24,114 nt of DNA from a virus: positions 1 to 24,114 of IMG/VR virus record IMGVR_UViG_3300008266_000566. The stretch is one strand, 5' to 3'. Below the pieces are notes generated by a model, which saw nothing but the letters and a program-made list of their open reading frames with translations, had not been told where the DNA came from and ran no database searches. Shown here in pieces: positions 7,067 to 15,872 of the stretch; position 1 is the first letter of the stretch, and the number at the start of each line of letters is the position of its first letter. Position numbers and translations under genes: made by a program.

Positions 7067-8382
7067 ATCGAAATAGTTTTCATTTTATCATAAATATTGC
7101 CAACTTTACATTTTACCGGGAAATTACCGGATTCCAATATATGTTTGATTTCTGGTAAAACGGTCTGAGCTTCGGTCATCGGAACATCAAACATTACTGA
7201 ATCATACGTGTATAACACCATACGTGTTTGTTTTTGAGTTAATGCGTCTAATACCTGCTGTAACTTTTGCACAGATACTTCGGTTTCTACTGCTTGTAAA
7301 TAATAATTAAATAGTTTGTTTGCTGTCATGTTTTTAACAGCATCCGAACAAATTGGTCTGTTTAGTATTGGCGTCCGGATACACTTCTTTGATTTCCATT
7401 GTGCCCACAATTCATATACAAACTTATTAACTCGTTGAAAGAATTCAATAGATAAAAATTCAGAATCAATGCCTCCATACATCAATCGAAATGTTATTTG
7501 TTTGCTTTCTTCTCGTTGCTCGTCTGTTAATGCATCTCCAAAATAATAACGACCTAAATAATCATGCACTGATGTGTTAGGCATTTCATATCCAATTATA
7601 CGAGCAATCAATCTAACATGATATGAATCAAAATCCATCTCTACCAATGCACCATCTGTAAACCTGCTACAGAAGGCCGACCTAGTACCATCTTCTTTGT
7701 TCATGGCAGCAAAATTAAAACCGCGGGCTGCGTTACTAGGTCGACCGGTGACTGTATGATAGTTGTATTGCGAATACACAAATCCATTGGTTACCAATTC
7801 TGGCATTCTGAATTCATCAGTTACTCGCAATCCTGATTGTTCAATTCTTGAAAATACTGCAGGATATGTTGCATTAAATTTTAAATATGATTCATCTAAT
7901 TTTGCATTAACACACATAGGCCAGGCATAGTGACGTATTTTCTGACACATTGCTAAATGTTGTTGCATTGGTATCAAAGTATTAACATACTGAAAAGCCG
8001 TATGTCGCCTCCAATAAAATGTATGAGCTGCGGTTGGATAATGAGATTCATCATATGCTTCTGCATAAGTATACCACCACAACGTCTTAACATCCCATAC
8101 GGCATCATTTCCTCCGATTTGCAGCCACTGTTTCTTATCATACACAAAGATATCACGCAGTTGCAGAAACCGGGACAAATGTTCTGAAAAGCCGGTTAAC
8201 TGTTCGGTATGTCTCATCGGAACAATTCGTTCTACACCATCTTCAGTATAAATGTATATTGCACATACCCGATTTATGGATACATGCAAAAAATTGTTTG
8301 TTAAAATAGGTATAACTAGAGTGCGTTTATTTTCAATACACTGAAATAGTGTATCAATTTCATCTGCATCATCTAGTATCAT
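7063..8382 (-). CDS. Family A DNA polymerase with degraded exonuclease region
   Basis: The 439-residue protein contains the three family A palm/finger motifs. Motif A is MDFDSYHVRL (Asp250), after a TGRPS segment (212-216). Motif B is R290-x3-K294-x3-F298-x3-Y302-G303 (in REESKQITFRLMYGG). Motif C is YTYDSVMFDV with Asp394 retained but His-Asp-Glu changed to Tyr-Asp-Ser. Both metal-binding aspartates and the Arg/Lys/Tyr triad are present, so synthesis is plausible. The first 160 residues align in position with a 3'-5' exonuclease domain but lack the DxE motif, so proofreading is unlikely. There is no 5' nuclease domain; that activity is encoded at 756-1814. T4 itself uses a family B enzyme. 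The gene follows the tail module by 36 bases and is coupled to the putative nuclease gene. Confidence 0.85.
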   Translation of the reverse strand: MILDDADEIDTLFQCIENKRTLVIPILTNNFLHVSINRVCAIYIYTEDGVERIVPMRHTEQLTGFSEHLSRFLQLRDIFVYDKKQWLQIGGNDAVWDVKTLWWYTYAEAYDESHYPTAAHTFYWRRHTAFQYVNTLIPMQQHLAMCQKIRHYAWPMCVNAKLDESYLKFNATYPAVFSRIEQSGLRVTDEFRMPELVTNGFVYSQYNYHTVTGRPSNAARGFNFAAMNKEDGTRSAFCSRFTDGALVEMDFDSYHVRLIARIIGYEMPNTSVHDYLGRYYFGDALTDEQREESKQITFRLMYGGIDSEFLSIEFFQRVNKFVYELWAQWKSKKCIRTPILNRPICSDAVKNMTANKLFNYYLQAVETEVSVQKLQQVLDALTQKQTRMVLYTYDSVMFDVPMTEAQTVLPEIKHILESGNFPVKCKVGNIYDKMKTISI

Positions 8383-8418
8383 ACATTGAATATAAGAAAA
8401 AATATGCAGAAATCCTAG

Positions 8419-9027
8419 TTATGAATTAATATCTTTAGGAACTACGAAATCTGTATCTGAGTAATATTGAATAGGGTTAGTTAATACTTCAAATATTTCC
8501 GGGAATTCGGTTTCTACAGTTCGCATAGCTTCAACATTTTTAGTAGCAACTCCTTTTGTTAATACGCCATTTTGAAACGTATCTTGCAACGGTCCGGTAA
8601 TAGTCCAATTCAACTGAAACCCCGAATATAAATTTTTATCAATCTGTCCAGATCTCCAACTTGCAAATTGTTCATAATCAATTTCTAATAATTGTCGTTG
8701 ATTATTCTTTCTTAAAAAATATCTAACAATAAATCCAGTAGATCGGTCTGTTTCTGTAATTATAGGTATATATACATTTGGAGTTTTAAAACGAGTTTGA
8801 ACTGTCTTTAATTCTTTATATCGTTTAGTTAATTCTGATTCTTTAACTAAAGGTTGTAACTTTTTAGATTTATTGGGATTCCAAAATGTTTCAGTAAAAA
8901 TCTCACCTGTAATATATGTGTGATATGGTCCAATGTATTCTTTCTGATCGTCAGTCATCCATTCGGAGCCAGTAGTATATAAATTTTTTGTAATTTGGCT
9001 CGGAGTATAATGTAGTCTACGTCTCAT
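8419..9027 (-). CDS. Probable virion (baseplate-associated) protein, family unknown
   Basis: A 202-residue protein beginning MRRRLHYTPSQITKNLYTTG and rich in aromatic residues (GSEWMTDDQKEYIGPYHTYI, FTETFWNPNKSKKLQPL). It lacks signal peptide, membrane segment and catalytic motif. Its ATG overlaps the hub-like gene's stop as ATGA (9024-9027), and it closes the string of coupled tail genes, so a baseplate or hub role is likely from context. The region FIVRYFLRKNNQRQLLEIDY and the C-terminal segment EIFEVLTNPIQYYSDTDFVV look structured. No named family is recognised. Confidence 0.6.
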   Translation of the reverse strand: MRRRLHYTPSQITKNLYTTGSEWMTDDQKEYIGPYHTYITGEIFTETFWNPNKSKKLQPLVKESELTKRYKELKTVQTRFKTPNVYIPIITETDRSTGFIVRYFLRKNNQRQLLEIDYEQFASWRSGQIDKNLYSGFQLNWTITGPLQDTFQNGVLTKGVATKNVEAMRTVETEFPEIFEVLTNPIQYYSDTDFVVPKDINS

Positions 9028-11036
9028 TTTATTCGAGCCCTTGCATTACATTTAATTTTAGTAGTCCATTCGCCATCATTTGATACTGAATGATCAACAC
9101 CAATAATGGTAAAAACAAAGGCTTCACGATACCGCCTAGGTAATCCGGCTACTGCTAAAACATCTCCATATTTAAACCCATTAATTCCATCTAATGTAAA
9201 TTCTAATTCCATTGGAAACACAGATTTATTTCTATTAATAGATTGTTTAATATCCGGAGTAAAATATATCATATACCGTTGTAATACATTTTGCAATTTT
9301 TCAATGTTATTTGTATCATTAGGTCGCAATCCAAACGTATTTATAGTTTCAGCCAAATTTATAATTACATCTTCATACCTAGCATTCCAGTCTGCTGCTA
9401 ATTTTTCTTTAGTTTTCGTATCTGCATATAAGTATGGATTATAAATTGCTTGTTTCTGTACGGATGCATCACCAGAACTTACTGCAAATACCATACTAGT
9501 AACTGATTCAGGTACTTGACTCGTTAATGATAATTCTCGAATAACAGACGTACCTGTTTTTGATGCAAACGCCGGGAGTGTAAATTCGGTGACGCTTATA
9601 TCTCCATTAACAAAATTAGCATCATAATATAATAATGCGTCTGGTATTAACGGATCTTGTACTAAAACTAAATTTATAGCTCCACCAGTATTATAGTGTA
9701 TTACTTCACTTAGTTTATTTAAAAAGTTTTTTACAGTTGGATTAACTATTCCGTTTTCAGGTGTTTTTTGAATTGCTGATAATATACGTTCAATTGTTTT
9801 TAAATTTATATAAATTCTTGAAGGGAACGCTCGTTCAGATTCAGTTGTACGAACAGCAAATCCTGGTGTTACACGTTCAACTTTAGGGAACATTTTTAGA
9901 TCGGCTTTTCGAATCCCAGACGGCGCCGGAAGTATATTATATGTATATACATCTGTGGGAATGTCAGACGTACCAGACCATAACAATATTTCCATTGGAT
10001 TTGCAGATACTAATCTTTCATAAAAATTACTCTGACACGCCGTGTCTGTGCATATTAACGGAGCACTTATATTTGCTAATAAATTTTCATTTAAAAAATC
10101 TATTAAAAACCCTAATGTCACCATACGTTCGGTAGACGGCGTTGTTTGTGTGTTTTCTAATGTATATGGAGTGCCTACCAGTATAGCTCGATCAGTCAAA
10201 TTAGCAACAGCATATTCAAAATCTACTATATCTGGATTAATCTTTTTTTGTTCTTGTATACGAGCATCCACTACACTACTTATGTCTGTATATATGTTAG
10301 AAACCTCATTTGTAATTTTAGTGCCAGCACCAGATGTTTTAGGTTTATTATTAATAATAGTAGAAACATCCGCATATATATTACTAACACCTGTTGCTTC
10401 AACTGAAACTTCTACACTACCATCGGCACTATATGAATATGTAAATGAAACGATTCTTCCGGTGAAAAATGCTTCATTCATTTTACGTAAATCTTCTAAA
10501 TTAACATTAGGAAAGAAACTCTGAATAGTACCAGTGGTTGGTAATCCTTGATTTTCTAGTTTTTCACCGGTTAATACAACAGACTCATCATGCATAATTT
10601 TTATTCGTATGTATCGGCCTGGCGAACAATATATTTCTTCAATTTCATCTAAGTCTGTAGTAGCATCGGGTACTTGAATAGTTATGTTAGCTTTATTAAT
10701 ATAATTTTTTGATGTATCATTAAAATTAAATGATACTGCAGTAAGTACCGGTGGTATTCGATATGATGGGCGAACTGCATCATTTAAAAAGCCTACAGGG
10801 CCAGTTGGCATATATGAATCTTTTAAAACTGTCTGTCCGCCTAATACACCAAATCCGGGCAATGGTTTAGAATTTACATTAGGTTTTTCTCCGTATGCAA
10901 GTAATTCTACATTTGCTACTTTACCAACCATGTAGTTAATAGCAGCCGTTGTTCGATTTGCAGTTCCAGCAGACCCTCGGGCTATTAATTCTCGCTGCAA
11001 TGCATTGTTAACTTGTGAATAAAACGGAAGACTCAT
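9024..11036 (-). CDS. Putative baseplate hub protein (gpD/gp27-like position)
   Basis: A 670-residue, strand-rich protein. The C-terminus reads LEFTLDGINGFKYGDVLAVAG then AFVFTIIGVDHSVSNDGEW and TKIKCNARARIK. A glycine-containing strand followed by 'V-x-H-x-V...W-T' and a final Arg-rich strand is characteristic of contractile-tail hub proteins. The middle holds strands (YRIPPVLTAVSFNFND; IRIKIMHDESVVLTGEK). Its order after tape measure, U-like and X-like genes matches P2 gene D. The hub connects the tube to the spike and may bind a cell-wall enzyme. No lysozyme or peptidase motif was seen. It overlaps both neighbours by ATGA. The hub role is inferred from order and the C-terminal pattern. Confidence 0.6.
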   Translation of the reverse strand: MSLPFYSQVNNALQRELIARGSAGTANRTTAAINYMVGKVANVELLAYGEKPNVNSKPLPGFGVLGGQTVLKDSYMPTGPVGFLNDAVRPSYRIPPVLTAVSFNFNDTSKNYINKANITIQVPDATTDLDEIEEIYCSPGRYIRIKIMHDESVVLTGEKLENQGLPTTGTIQSFFPNVNLEDLRKMNEAFFTGRIVSFTYSYSADGSVEVSVEATGVSNIYADVSTIINNKPKTSGAGTKITNEVSNIYTDISSVVDARIQEQKKINPDIVDFEYAVANLTDRAILVGTPYTLENTQTTPSTERMVTLGFLIDFLNENLLANISAPLICTDTACQSNFYERLVSANPMEILLWSGTSDIPTDVYTYNILPAPSGIRKADLKMFPKVERVTPGFAVRTTESERAFPSRIYINLKTIERILSAIQKTPENGIVNPTVKNFLNKLSEVIHYNTGGAINLVLVQDPLIPDALLYYDANFVNGDISVTEFTLPAFASKTGTSVIRELSLTSQVPESVTSMVFAVSSGDASVQKQAIYNPYLYADTKTKEKLAADWNARYEDVIINLAETINTFGLRPNDTNNIEKLQNVLQRYMIYFTPDIKQSINRNKSVFPMELEFTLDGINGFKYGDVLAVAGLPRRYREAFVFTIIGVDHSVSNDGEWTTKIKCNARARIK

Positions 11037-11335
11037 CTGGATAAATTTATACTTTCTATTTGGTTTTGCATGTTAGACATATTTGGAATTCGCAATCTAC
11101 TATTAATAGGAACTATTAATGACCCTTTTCCTAATCCATTAGCGGTAGCTATAATATACCACATTGATGAATCACCGTAAAACTTAAATGCTAACAAATC
11201 TAATCGTTCAATATTAGATGTTTGAATATATACATCATTTAACGATGGATTTGGTACTGGTATAATCATGGTGCTTTGTTTTCGCTTACCAGATGCGTCA
11301 TTAAGTATATTAGCATTACTATATCTGTTACTCAT
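11033..11335 (-). CDS. Small LysM-like baseplate protein (gpX/gp53-like)
   Basis: A 100-residue protein whose second half reads like a LysM-type module: ERLDLLAFKFYGDSSMWYII, then ATANGLGKGSLIVPINSRLRIP. The pattern 'D-x-L-A-x-x-x-Y-G-D-x-x-x-W-x-I-x-x-x-N' ending in 'I-x-x-G/P...L-x-I-P' is shared by P2 tail protein X and the LysM part of T4 gp53, small proteins that join the tube or baseplate to the hub. The first 35 residues are polar and probably flexible. The gene overlaps the hub-like gene by ATGA and follows the U-like gene by eight bases, exactly the U-X-D order of P2. The assignment combines motif and position. Confidence 0.7.
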   Translation of the reverse strand: MSNRYSNANILNDASGKRKQSTMIIPVPNPSLNDVYIQTSNIERLDLLAFKFYGDSSMWYIIATANGLGKGSLIVPINSRLRIPNMSNMQNQIESINLSR

Positions 11336-11343
11336 AGCTATCC

Positions 11344-13158
11344 TTAATTATTAGTAATTCCTCCAGCTGCATTGGCAGCCGGTACATTTGCCTCGCCAGC
11401 TATTTTAAATTTACCTTTATCAGAACCTCGCTCTGCTGCATTTTTATCAGCATTTTCATTTATATCATTAGTTCCAAAATCACTTAACCAATTATCGCCA
11501 CCTTCTTTAGGAATTGCATCAGGTCCAAATGTTTTTGCTAACGTATACATTCGACCTCGTAGTTCTGGCAAATAATCTGGTATTATATGCATTCCTAACT
11601 GTACAGCTACTTTATGTGGCACTTGCATCATGGTAGGATCTTCTTCTATATTAATTTCCCATGTTGTTTCTTGATCTTGAAATGTATAGCCTACGCTAGT
11701 TAATACGATTGGCTGCTGAACTAATAAATCTCCCAATGTCATTCGCATCCATGGACCTTTCATTGCCAATGTACTAGTACCATATTTAGGAGCAGTGTAT
11801 GATGCCAATGCATTTAATTTTCTGTATATAGGTTTCATTTCATCACGTGAAGTTGCATAAACAGTAAATGACAAACTTACATCTCTACTATATCCTTGAT
11901 ATGTATAATTTGGGTCAGCACGACCTATCATCTGTACAGTATTCCATTGCGGTGCATGAGTATCTGAAAATGAATCAATTGTAGCACGGAATACTATGAT
12001 ATCATCTTCATCTTCGGCGCCATTATATAAGTTAGGTCCGGTAAAATAAAATTTTATAAAGTCTTTTGTTATATCAGTTTGATTTGCAAAATCAATAGCG
12101 TTATTCCATTTTTGACTACTAAAACTAAATAATTTAGGTTTCCATCTATAAACTTCTTTTAATGATCGTTGTCCAAAATCAACAACATTTATTTTATCTC
12201 CTCTAAATTCAGTTACTAATTCAGTAGGATTAATAGTTGGAACCCATTTTCCTGGTTTTTTATCTGGGCCGGCGGTTTCTGAAGATTTCCATCTGGTTGC
12301 GACTTGTGATCGTTGTGTAAAATCTCGACGTAATGCATTAGCATCTCCATGATTTCCAAATCCATATACAGATTCTAAATTAAATATAGAATACACCCCA
12401 CCCAGCGGTGCAATTGTTGCTGCAGCATATAATCCACTAACAATAGAATTTTTAACATCATTGTTGAATAGATTTCTAACAGTTGCAGCAGTACCATCTA
12501 ATCGAACATTATCGATACTAAAAGAATATCCTTTAAAACTTCGAAAATCTTTGTATTTAGTAGCACTCCAATTTATTAACGTCGCTTTTCTAGTAAACGG
12601 CATCATGGAATATGGTTGTCCTAAATTTTCAAATCGGGTATCGTCTGTTTTATTAGAACTAAATAGGTTGCTTATACCAGGGCCTGTAATTTGATGAGTC
12701 ATTGCAGTGCCTAATCCAGCTGCTGCACCTACTGCTGCATTTCTGGCTACACTTAAAAATATAGACCCGGGAGATACATTACCAATATTATTAACAACAT
12801 CAGCTCTAGTATTATACGTAAATCCAGCTGGGTTTGTAGCAGTATTTACATTTTTTCCTTGTTCAATCGTAGGTGTATTAAATGGACTTGCATATGTTAC
12901 TTGACCTAATCCCAACGGAATTCCAGCTGGTTTAAAAATTCCTTCGGATTCATTATAAGTTTTAAATGTAGCACGTAGCGATGAATTACTATCAGTTAGC
13001 CATATTCTGTATGGCGATGGAATATCTGATGATAGTATTGGATAGTTAACTGTACTTGTAGGAAATACCGTAACACCATATGGTGGATTTTTACTAGAAA
13101 GCGTTGGAGTACTTATAGGAAAAATAGTACTACCATATGGATTTTGATACGTTGACAT
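11344..13158 (-). CDS. Tail/baseplate protein in the gpU position (tube-terminal or baseplate initiator)
   Basis: A 604-residue protein. The N-terminal 130 residues are Pro/Ser/Thr-rich and repetitive (PYGSTIFPISTPTLSS and PPYGVTVFPTSTVNYP are near-repeats). An Ala/Gly-rich helical stretch follows (about 135-155). The best ordered region is the last third: FRATIDSFSDTHAPQWN, MIGRADPNYTYQGYSRDVSL, the ATSRDEMKPIYRKLNALASY helix, then MRMTLGDLLVQQPIVLTSVG and TTWEINIEEDP. A strand-helix-strand layout ending in a 'W-x-I-x-I' strand resembles tube-like beta-sandwich proteins such as P2 gpU. It lies one base after the tape measure stop and eight bases before the X-like gene. The exact role, tube cap or baseplate initiator, is not settled by sequence. 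The C-terminal 60 residues are charged and low in complexity. Confidence 0.6.
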   Translation of the reverse strand: MSTYQNPYGSTIFPISTPTLSSKNPPYGVTVFPTSTVNYPILSSDIPSPYRIWLTDSNSSLRATFKTYNESEGIFKPAGIPLGLGQVTYASPFNTPTIEQGKNVNTATNPAGFTYNTRADVVNNIGNVSPGSIFLSVARNAAVGAAAGLGTAMTHQITGPGISNLFSSNKTDDTRFENLGQPYSMMPFTRKATLINWSATKYKDFRSFKGYSFSIDNVRLDGTAATVRNLFNNDVKNSIVSGLYAAATIAPLGGVYSIFNLESVYGFGNHGDANALRRDFTQRSQVATRWKSSETAGPDKKPGKWVPTINPTELVTEFRGDKINVVDFGQRSLKEVYRWKPKLFSFSSQKWNNAIDFANQTDITKDFIKFYFTGPNLYNGAEDEDDIIVFRATIDSFSDTHAPQWNTVQMIGRADPNYTYQGYSRDVSLSFTVYATSRDEMKPIYRKLNALASYTAPKYGTSTLAMKGPWMRMTLGDLLVQQPIVLTSVGYTFQDQETTWEINIEEDPTMMQVPHKVAVQLGMHIIPDYLPELRGRMYTLAKTFGPDAIPKEGGDNWLSDFGTNDINENADKNAAERGSDKGKFKIAGEANVPAANAAGGITNN

Positions 13159-13159
13159 C

Positions 13160-14848
13160 TTACATTATACTTGTGTTATTTAGATTGGACCGTTCTAATA
13201 TACGCAATGAAGATCTAATTTTTTGACCATCAAATACATTTGTTACTTGAAAACTCATTCCTTTTATCGCATCAGCAACTGCACTAGCAATAGCGTCGCC
13301 ATTCATTCCGGCTTTTGGTGCAGTTGCTTCACGTATACCTGGCATTGCTAGTATATCATCTTTTGGATCTAATGAAAACGACCCAAATGGCCCACTTACA
13401 ACAGTACCAGGGCCAGCTGGTATAAAAACATCTTTTTGTGGTTCTGGCGATGTTATTGTTTCGTATTGTCCTTGATTTAATATATCCCCACTACCAATTT
13501 TACCAGCAACTGTACCAACTAAATTAATACCAGACATCAAACTTCTAATTCCTGCTGCAACTGCGCTAGTTGAAACTGTAGCTGCAATGTCTGCTGCTTC
13601 TTTGGTTAATACCAATGCCCGATCGGCATTTTCTAATATAGTAGTACTGGTTTTTTGTACGTCTGCCCCGGTTTTTCCTTCAAACGCAGAAGTTTCTGCC
13701 TCAGTTGTTACTTTAGCTTGCAATTTTTCCTCAGTAGATCGTTGATCTTCTGCAGCAGCCATTGATTTATATGTTTCATTCAATGATGCTGCGCTAGTAA
13801 CTTCTGCATTTAATAATTTATTAGCATTTGTATGTGCCGTATTTAAAGCAGCTTGTCCTTCGAGTCCTTCAAATATTTGTTCAGCGCTAACACCTAAATA
13901 TTCTGCAGATTTTTCTAAGAAAAAAGGATTTGTTTTTAATTTGCTAGAATATTTAGAAATATAGTCACTAAATAATTCTACTTGTTTATTTGCATCACGT
14001 TGCAGTACTGCTTGTTGCATTGCTACACCAAAATTTTCACCAGCTGACGTAGTTATATCTTCACCGGCTAATGCTTGAAGTTCATACTCGCTAGTAATCA
14101 TTTGATTATAATCCAGGAATCCTTTTGCGCCGGTGGTAATAGTAGACATTTCTACACCTAACATTTTTGCTTTTCCTAATGCTAAAGCTAATTGTTTAGG
14201 CATTGCACCGAATACTACTCGTTCTTCAGCACTTAAATTTGCAAACTCTTTACTAATATCTGTTAATGTACCGGATTCATACCCTAACTTTTTAAATAAT
14301 TCAGCAACATCTGTAACTTGTTCTCGAAATGATTTAGCCATGGCTAAACTACCATTTGCATATGCAGTTTGCGCGCTAGTAAAACTTTCATAAGCGTCTT
14401 CGCCTATTTTCATTTGTTCTAATGCTAACTCATTCTGTTCAACTAAAAATTTTCCGTAGTTTGTTTCATAAAATTTTTTGCCAACTGTAGCAAATAATTT
14501 TTTATTTTCTTCTACATTTTTTTTAGTATTTGCTGAATTAATGTTAAGGGTTTTAGATAAATTTTGTAAAGTTATACCAAAATTAGCAGCGTCTTTTGCA
14601 TTTAAGTTAAATCCAGATTGTAAGCCTGCATTTAACTGTTCTAAAACTGTTAAATTATCTGATACTTTTTTTATTTCATCGCCAATTGTACCAAATACAT
14701 TTAATTTTACAACAGCACCACCTTCGGTTTTATATAACTCAAATAGTTTGCGTAACTGTGCTTCGATTGACGCAAGTTCAGCAGATTGACCTTGTTTAGG
14801 TTGTTGCTTAAGACGTTTAATTAGTTGTATTTGATGTTCGTAGGTCAT
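13160..14848 (-). CDS. Tail tape measure protein
   Basis: A 562-residue, largely alpha-helical, Ala/Lys/Glu-rich protein (for example KLNVFGTIGDEIKKVSDNLT, LEQMKIGEDAYESFTSAQTA, LKAKVTTEAE-like stretches) with a hydrophobic small-residue segment near 430-465 (ADIAATVSTSAVAAGIRSLM and following). It lies directly between the chaperone frames and the baseplate genes, the invariant position of tape measure genes. Tape measure proteins fill the tube and fix tail length at roughly 1.5 angstrom per residue, which here would give about 80-85 nm. No peptidoglycan hydrolase motif was seen. The candidate promoter motif at 14864-14876 lies just upstream of its ATG. Confidence 0.8.
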   Translation of the reverse strand: MTYEHQIQLIKRLKQQPKQGQSAELASIEAQLRKLFELYKTEGGAVVKLNVFGTIGDEIKKVSDNLTVLEQLNAGLQSGFNLNAKDAANFGITLQNLSKTLNINSANTKKNVEENKKLFATVGKKFYETNYGKFLVEQNELALEQMKIGEDAYESFTSAQTAYANGSLAMAKSFREQVTDVAELFKKLGYESGTLTDISKEFANLSAEERVVFGAMPKQLALALGKAKMLGVEMSTITTGAKGFLDYNQMITSEYELQALAGEDITTSAGENFGVAMQQAVLQRDANKQVELFSDYISKYSSKLKTNPFFLEKSAEYLGVSAEQIFEGLEGQAALNTAHTNANKLLNAEVTSAASLNETYKSMAAAEDQRSTEEKLQAKVTTEAETSAFEGKTGADVQKTSTTILENADRALVLTKEAADIAATVSTSAVAAGIRSLMSGINLVGTVAGKIGSGDILNQGQYETITSPEPQKDVFIPAGPGTVVSGPFGSFSLDPKDDILAMPGIREATAPKAGMNGDAIASAVADAIKGMSFQVTNVFDGQKIRSSLRILERSNLNNTSIM

Positions 14849-14863
14849 TTGGAAATATCTTTT

Positions 14864-14876
14864 TATATAAATATTT
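14864..14876 (-). promoter_or_regulatory. Recurrent AT motif upstream of the tape measure gene
   Basis: The coding strand reads AATATTTATATAAAAAG about 17 bases before the ATG and overlaps the stop of the chaperone frame. It shares ATATTTATWWWWAAA with five other sites before virion genes. The plus strand carries an exact TATAAATA (14866-14873), the T4 late promoter core, pointing away from the gene. Confidence 0.45.
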
Positions 14877-15198
14877 ACAATGGAGATTTTACTACTTTGT
14901 TTTTAGTTATAGATCTAGCAGCTTTTTGTTGTTCAGCTCGTTGATTGGCTTCTTCGTATATTTGATTTATTTTACGAATCCAAAATCTACGTAGATACAC
15001 TGGCATATTATATAAATCATGCCATGACCATCTACCAGCGCCGTGCCATACTAAATTAAAAAGAGAGTCATGAAGTTGTACTCGGTCCTCTGGCTTAAAA
15101 CCAAAAAAGGTCTGCGCCAATTGGAAACCCGGCAATGAAGGTGCTCCCATCTTCACCTTCAAACTCATAACTTGATAGTATACTAGGAGTATTGTCAT
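14875..15198 (-). CDS. Tail assembly chaperone, downstream frame (E'/T4 gp51-like position), probably made by frameshift
   Basis: The open frame runs 107 codons from an ATG at 15196-15198 and overlaps the upstream chaperone gene by about 100 bases. The part after the overlap (FGFKPEDRVQLHDSLFNLVW then HGAGRWSWHDLYNMPVYLRR, IYEEANQRAEQQKAARS) is compact and aromatic with a basic helical tail, like the second domain of tail chaperones that bind the tape measure. The codons before about residue 31 are squeezed between upstream codons and look less natural. No good ribosome site precedes the first ATG; AAGGTG lies shortly before Met17. I therefore favour expression as a frameshift extension of the upstream gene (about 326-327 residues) over independent initiation. 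Confidence 0.7.
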   Translation of the reverse strand: MTILLVYYQVMSLKVKMGAPSLPGFQLAQTFFGFKPEDRVQLHDSLFNLVWHGAGRWSWHDLYNMPVYLRRFWIRKINQIYEEANQRAEQQKAARSITKNKVVKSPL

Positions 15199-15856
15199 TT
15201 ATATATTTTCTAAATGGCTTAGATTCTTTTGCTAAAAATTTATAACGTATAAAATCTTGTATTTCATTTATATCACGTACACCGTTAACTTCGCAAATTG
15301 TCTGTTCTAGGAATTTTGAAACTTTATCTTCATCTACAGCATCATTTGATAAAAATTTAAACTTAATCTGAATACCAGATTCTGTTTTATAATCAAATTC
15401 TCCATTTTCATCAGAAACTAAATTAAAATCTGAATGTTTTAGTTTTGATAAGTCTACAACCCGATCTAAAATATTACCTGTTGCTGGGTGTTTTATCTTA
15501 ACAGGATATTCTTTTCCGTAACTAAGAATACGTGCGGATATAATTAATCCGTTTTTGTCTACTTTAGTAATAGTAGAATAATCAACCGGTGTTATAATTA
15601 ATGCTTCTAACAACTTATCCAACATAACTCCTTCTCGTATATATGATGGATTTGTTAGAATATCTTCGTCATATGCAGTCATATACCGCATTTCTATTGT
15701 ACCATCTCGTAATGGATGATCTTTAGGATATACCATTCCTTTACTAACTAAACGAACAATTTCACTTGGAATATTATTACGTTTTGTTTCTTCGTACTGT
15801 TTTTTTGCTAATTGTATTAAATCGTGATTGGTAATTCTATCAGTCATACCGGCCAT
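15095..15856 (-). CDS. Tail assembly chaperone, upstream frame (T4 gp26-like)
   Basis: A 253-residue protein with the signature of the T4 gp26 family: SEIVRLVSKGMVYPKDHPLR, then IEMRYMTAYDEDILTNPSYI, LDKLLEALII, and a strand pair with YGKEYPVKIKHPATGNI before DLSKL. A C-terminal helical part includes DINEIQDFIRYKFLAKES. Proteins of this group lie between tube and tape measure genes and assist tape measure and hub assembly rather than enter the virion. The start is fixed by AAGGAG five bases before the ATG. It ends LFWF at a TAA immediately after a T6 run where ribosomes could shift into the next frame. It follows the terminator at 15897-15922 and the AT motif at 15873-15886, so it probably heads its own transcript. 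Confidence 0.8.
   Translation of the reverse strand: MAGMTDRITNHDLIQLAKKQYEETKRNNIPSEIVRLVSKGMVYPKDHPLRDGTIEMRYMTAYDEDILTNPSYIREGVMLDKLLEALIITPVDYSTITKVDKNGLIISARILSYGKEYPVKIKHPATGNILDRVVDLSKLKHSDFNLVSDENGEFDYKTESGIQIKFKFLSNDAVDEDKVSKFLEQTICEVNGVRDINEIQDFIRYKFLAKESKPFRKYINDNTPSILSSYEFEGEDGSTFIAGFPIGADLFWF
15103..15108 (-). other. Candidate programmed ribosomal frameshift site (T6 run)
   Basis: On the coding strand the upstream chaperone frame reads GAC CTT TTT TGG TTT TAA. The downstream frame reads ACC TTT TTT GGT TTT AAG through the same bases, so it is +1 (equal to -2). A Phe tRNA on TTT can re-pair with TTT after either +1 or -2 movement. The zero-frame stop follows two codons later. The -1 frame closes after about 22 codons and is not the partner. 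Confidence 0.55.
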
Positions 15857-15872
15857 TATAACTCCTTATTAT

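Noticed and set aside
9339-9346. Coding-strand TATAAATA, the T4 late promoter in correct orientation
   Set aside because: It lies inside the hub-like gene far from any start codon and is probably chance in AT-rich DNA.
10042-10524. Plus-strand frame of 160 codons inside the hub-like gene
   Set aside because: It is antisense to a strongly supported coding gene with coupled neighbours and has no ribosome site or recognisable motif.
15097-15160. A conventional -1 frameshift at the chaperone overlap
   Set aside because: Reading the -1 frame after the T6 run reaches a stop after about 22 codons; only the +1 (or -2) frame is long and carries the conserved-looking domain.
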